DNA of 5,037 bases, from assembly GCA_030667645.1 (NCBI GenBank), contig DAOUVM010000228.1, positions 1 through 5,037 on the forward strand. Reading direction: 5' to 3'. The notes below the pieces were generated by a model, which was given only the letters and a program-made list of their open reading frames with translations, was not told the origin of the DNA and did not search any database. This DNA comes from Ardenticatenales bacterium. Its GTDB lineage: Bacteria > Chloroflexota > Anaerolineae > Promineifilales > UBA4811. A program made the translations under genes and the position numbers. Shown here in pieces: positions 5,011-5,037 of this stretch; the stretch's first letter is position 1; each line of letters opens with the position of its first letter.

Positions 5011-5037
5011 AGGCGACGACCGGATTTGAACCGGTGA
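5011..5037 (-). tRNA. tRNA gene, 3' portion only (identity uncertain, possibly Cys)
   Basis: On the minus strand a complete T-arm is visible: ACCGG, loop TTCAAAT, CCGGT (5019-5035). The 3' acceptor strand CGTCGCC (5012-5018) and a discriminator T (5011) follow. The next bases are CCT, so the CCA tail is not encoded. The 5' half with the anticodon lies outside the window. A 5' acceptor strand of GGCGACG and a U73 discriminator would suit tRNA-Cys, but Gly or Thr cannot be excluded. A terminator follows directly. Confidence 0.8.

Overview
The window is GC-rich bacterial chromosome carrying ordinary housekeeping genes. Gene content and style suggest a member of the Chloroflexota: a membrane-anchored PP2C-like protein with a Pro/Thr linker and SH3-type tail, a Rex repressor, and a small protein coupled to a CinA-family gene. 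The phylum is inferred from protein style, not shown by a marker. I see no mobile element, CRISPR array, integrase or phage gene, and no strong evidence of a new multi-gene system.

Layout from left to right. (1) At 2-1165 (+) is the 3' part of a gene for a PP2C-fold protein. It has lost every metal-binding Asp I can align, so it looks like a pseudophosphatase; a transmembrane helix, a Pro/Thr-rich linker and an SH3-like domain follow. (2) Its stop codon abuts, with no spacer, the stop codon of the convergent uvrC (1166-3016, -), the nucleotide excision repair endonuclease with complete GIY-YIG, Cys4, UVR, RNase H-like and HhH regions. (3) A roughly 500-base non-coding stretch (3017-3515) separates uvrC from a divergent pair of genes. 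It carries a likely leaderless promoter for uvrC, a strong-looking orphan promoter on the minus strand, and a clear promoter for the next gene. (4) At 3516-4019 (+) is a stand-alone CinA C-terminal domain protein (NMN amidase family, pncC). It overlaps by 13 bases a small 82-residue protein at 4007-4255 (+). (5) Convergent to these is rex (4284-4907, -), the NADH/NAD+-sensing repressor. (6) Upstream of rex lie an intrinsic terminator and the 3' end of a minus-strand tRNA gene cut by the window edge.

Functional links are loose: DNA repair (UvrC), pyridine nucleotide salvage (PncC) and NAD redox sensing (Rex). The PncC-Rex proximity is thematically suggestive, but the genes are convergent and not one operon. 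The most interesting points are the degenerate phosphatase with its sensory tail, the orphan minus-strand promoter, the apparent leaderless start of uvrC, and an Arg at the usual Lys position of the CinA-family active site.
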